Shown: piece after piece, positions 62,694-64,000 of the stretch
Numbering within the stretch: position 1 is the stretch's first letter
Layout of the letters: every line of letters begins with the position of its first letter
Source of the DNA: Nostoc sp. UHCC 0926
Lineage (GTDB): Bacteria > Cyanobacteriota > Cyanobacteriia > Cyanobacteriales > Nostocaceae
Direction of reading: 5' to 3'
NCBI RefSeq assembly: GCF_028623165.1
Contig: NZ_CP117768.1
Coordinates: forward strand, 5,398,001-5,462,000
DNA: 64,000 nucleotides
The notes under the pieces: model-generated
Told to the model about the DNA's origin: nothing
Databases searched by the model: none
What the model saw: the letters and a program-made list of their open reading frames with translations, nothing else
Position numbers and translations under genes: made by a program

Positions 62694-64000
62694 ATGGTGA
62701 GTTTCACCATTCAGGATGTGATGATTGCCGTCAGTGATGATTATGCAACGGTAGATGTACAGGTTGTAGATGGTAAAATCGCTGCCATTGCCCCCAATCT
62801 ACAAGTAATCGGCACTGCCATAGATGGCAAAAATAAGCTGCTGCTTCCTGGCTTCTTCAACGCCCACACCCACTCATCAGAGATGTGGCAACGAGGAATC
62901 ATGTCAGTTTTGCCTTTAGAATTATGGTTAGCAGAACTGTATGATTTTACCCCCCTTGATCCCGAACAGGTTTATCTGAGCGCCTTGGGTACTGCGGTGG
63001 AAACCTTACTTTCTGGCGGGACGAGTGTGGTAGATCATCTGGTGTTAATTCCCGGACTTGAGTTAGAAATGATCGCCATTGCAACTCGCGCTTACAGAGA
63101 AGTTGGAATTCGTGCTTTTATCGCCCCCCTAATTCACGATGAATCCCTCAGCACAGGTATACCATCTGGGGAATCAGGAAAAACTCATGAACCTTATTTT
63201 CGCTCAACTACCGCAACATTGGAAATCATCGAAGAGGCGGTGAGACAATTTCATTGCCCAGATGAGGGTGTAAATATTTTAGTCGCACCAACAGGGATTC
63301 CATTGTGTACTGATGCTTTATTTGAGGGATGTATCGAGTTAAGCGATCGCTATAATCTTTGTCGTCACTCCCATTTACTCGAAACCAGGGCACAGGAAAA
63401 AATCGCTCAACAAAAGTACAGTTGTACTGCTGTGGAACATTTGAAAAGAATCGGATATTTGAGCGATCGTACAACTCTAGCCCATTGTGTCTGGTTAAAT
63501 GATGCTGATATCGCTATTTTGGCCGAAACTCAATCTACAGTTGTTCATAATCCCTTAAGTAATCTGCGTTTGGGCAGTGGTATTGCCCCAATTTTAAAAT
63601 ACCGCCAAGCTGGAGTAAATGTAACTTTTGGTTGTGATGGTGCTTCGAGTAATGACTCTCAAGATTTGCTAGAAGCAATCAAAATTGGTTCTATTTTACA
63701 TAACATTACAGACTCAGATTATCAGCACTGGATTACGCCTCGGCAAGCAGTGGAAATGGCATCTTTGGGAGGCGCAAAAGGATTGAATTTGGCAGACAAG
63801 CTCGGTTCTCTCACTGTGGGAAAACAAGCAGATTTAGTGCTTTATGACCTCACCAATTTATCATTACTACCGCGTACAGACCCCATTGGTTTGTTAGTTT
63901 TAGGGCGTCCTAATAATGTTGTCGATAGTGCTTGGGTGAATGGCAAGCAAATTGTTTGCGACGGGAAAGTGACAACAATTAACGTTGATGAATTGCGGCA
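62694..64000 (+). CDS. Amidohydrolase (TrzA/AtzB/guanine-deaminase-like), partial
   Basis: The frame is open from the ATG at 62694 to the window edge (435 codons seen). Metal ligands: HxH in FNAHTHSSEM, His in CRHSHLLETR, His in LAHCVWL, Asp in GCDGASSND. The C-terminal barrel region GSLTVGKQADLVLYDL is present, so only a few residues lie beyond the edge. The family deaminates or dechlorinates N-heterocycles. It is divergent from the isochorismatase-like hydrolase, with 71 bases between starts, so the two may share regulation. Confidence 0.88.
   Translation, partial: MVSFTIQDVMIAVSDDYATVDVQVVDGKIAAIAPNLQVIGTAIDGKNKLLLPGFFNAHTHSSEMWQRGIMSVLPLELWLAELYDFTPLDPEQVYLSALGTAVETLLSGGTSVVDHLVLIPGLELEMIAIATRAYREVGIRAFIAPLIHDESLSTGIPSGESGKTHEPYFRSTTATLEIIEEAVRQFHCPDEGVNILVAPTGIPLCTDALFEGCIELSDRYNLCRHSHLLETRAQEKIAQQKYSCTAVEHLKRIGYLSDRTTLAHCVWLNDADIAILAETQSTVVHNPLSNLRLGSGIAPILKYRQAGVNVTFGCDGASSNDSQDLLEAIKIGSILHNITDSDYQHWITPRQAVEMASLGGAKGLNLADKLGSLTVGKQADLVLYDLTNLSLLPRTDPIGLLVLGRPNNVVDSAWVNGKQIVCDGKVTTINVDELR

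Noticed and set aside
1..64000. tRNA or rRNA genes
   Set aside because: I looked for acceptor-stem/T-loop patterns and conserved rRNA stretches between genes and saw none that hold up.

Overview
The window looks like chromosomal DNA of a filamentous, Nostoc-like cyanobacterium. The octamer GCGATCGC (HIP1) recurs throughout, many proteins are of cyanobacterial type (SipA, SLH-type OprB porin, DUF29, Uma2, DUF4347/DUF4114 adhesin), and the gaps between genes are packed with small dispersed repeats of the kind seen in Nostoc genomes. I found no rRNA, tRNA or CRISPR array.

Layout. 1-4.3 kb: repeats and a large DUF4347/DUF4114 surface-type protein. 4.4-12.2 kb: dnaX, a GT2 glycosyltransferase, a DUF433/DUF5615 toxin-antitoxin-like pair with a broken relative beside it, and a membrane GTPase. 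12.7-15.8 kb: a GAF-histidine kinase-receiver gene split by a TnpB-only IS200/IS605 element whose ends can be placed to the base. 16.9-26.1 kb: glutathione-dependent formaldehyde oxidation (frmA, with fghA 7 kb away), avtA-rimM, Uma2, a WD40 protein, a phosphoketolase remnant, and a beta-helix/SLH wall protein. 26.4-33.5 kb: a Kv-type channel, a deaminase, a NarL-type two-component pair divergent from a Spy/CpxP-like gene, sipA, prxQ, and modA divergent from an RHH-TOBE regulator. 34.9-41.6 kb: an SLH porin, an ABC exporter, a B12 radical SAM protein resembling hopanoid C-2 methylase, and decayed partial copies of both the porin and the radical SAM gene.

42.08-45.88 kb is a 3.8 kb transposon-like unit with 61-bp perfect terminal inverted repeats and a 6-bp target duplication. 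It carries a truncated AAA ATPase plus a foreign-looking cargo: an MdaB-like reductase, an aldo/keto reductase and a divergent AraC regulator. 46.2-50.6 kb holds an SDR, a MITE-truncated gene fragment, a zinc alcohol dehydrogenase and an IS1634-like element with an internally deleted transposase.

52.9-60.8 kb is the most notable functional region, a run of same-strand genes reading as a phosphonate pathway. PEP mutase (fused to a nucleotidyltransferase), phosphonopyruvate decarboxylase and 2-aminoethylphosphonate transaminase would make 2-aminoethylphosphonate. A second nucleotidyltransferase, a CDP-alcohol phosphatidyltransferase and a 2OG-Fe(II) oxygenase lie upstream and suggest activation, transfer to a lipid or glycan, and possibly hydroxylation. 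The window ends with a cupin, an isochorismatase-like hydrolase and a divergent amidohydrolase that runs off the edge.
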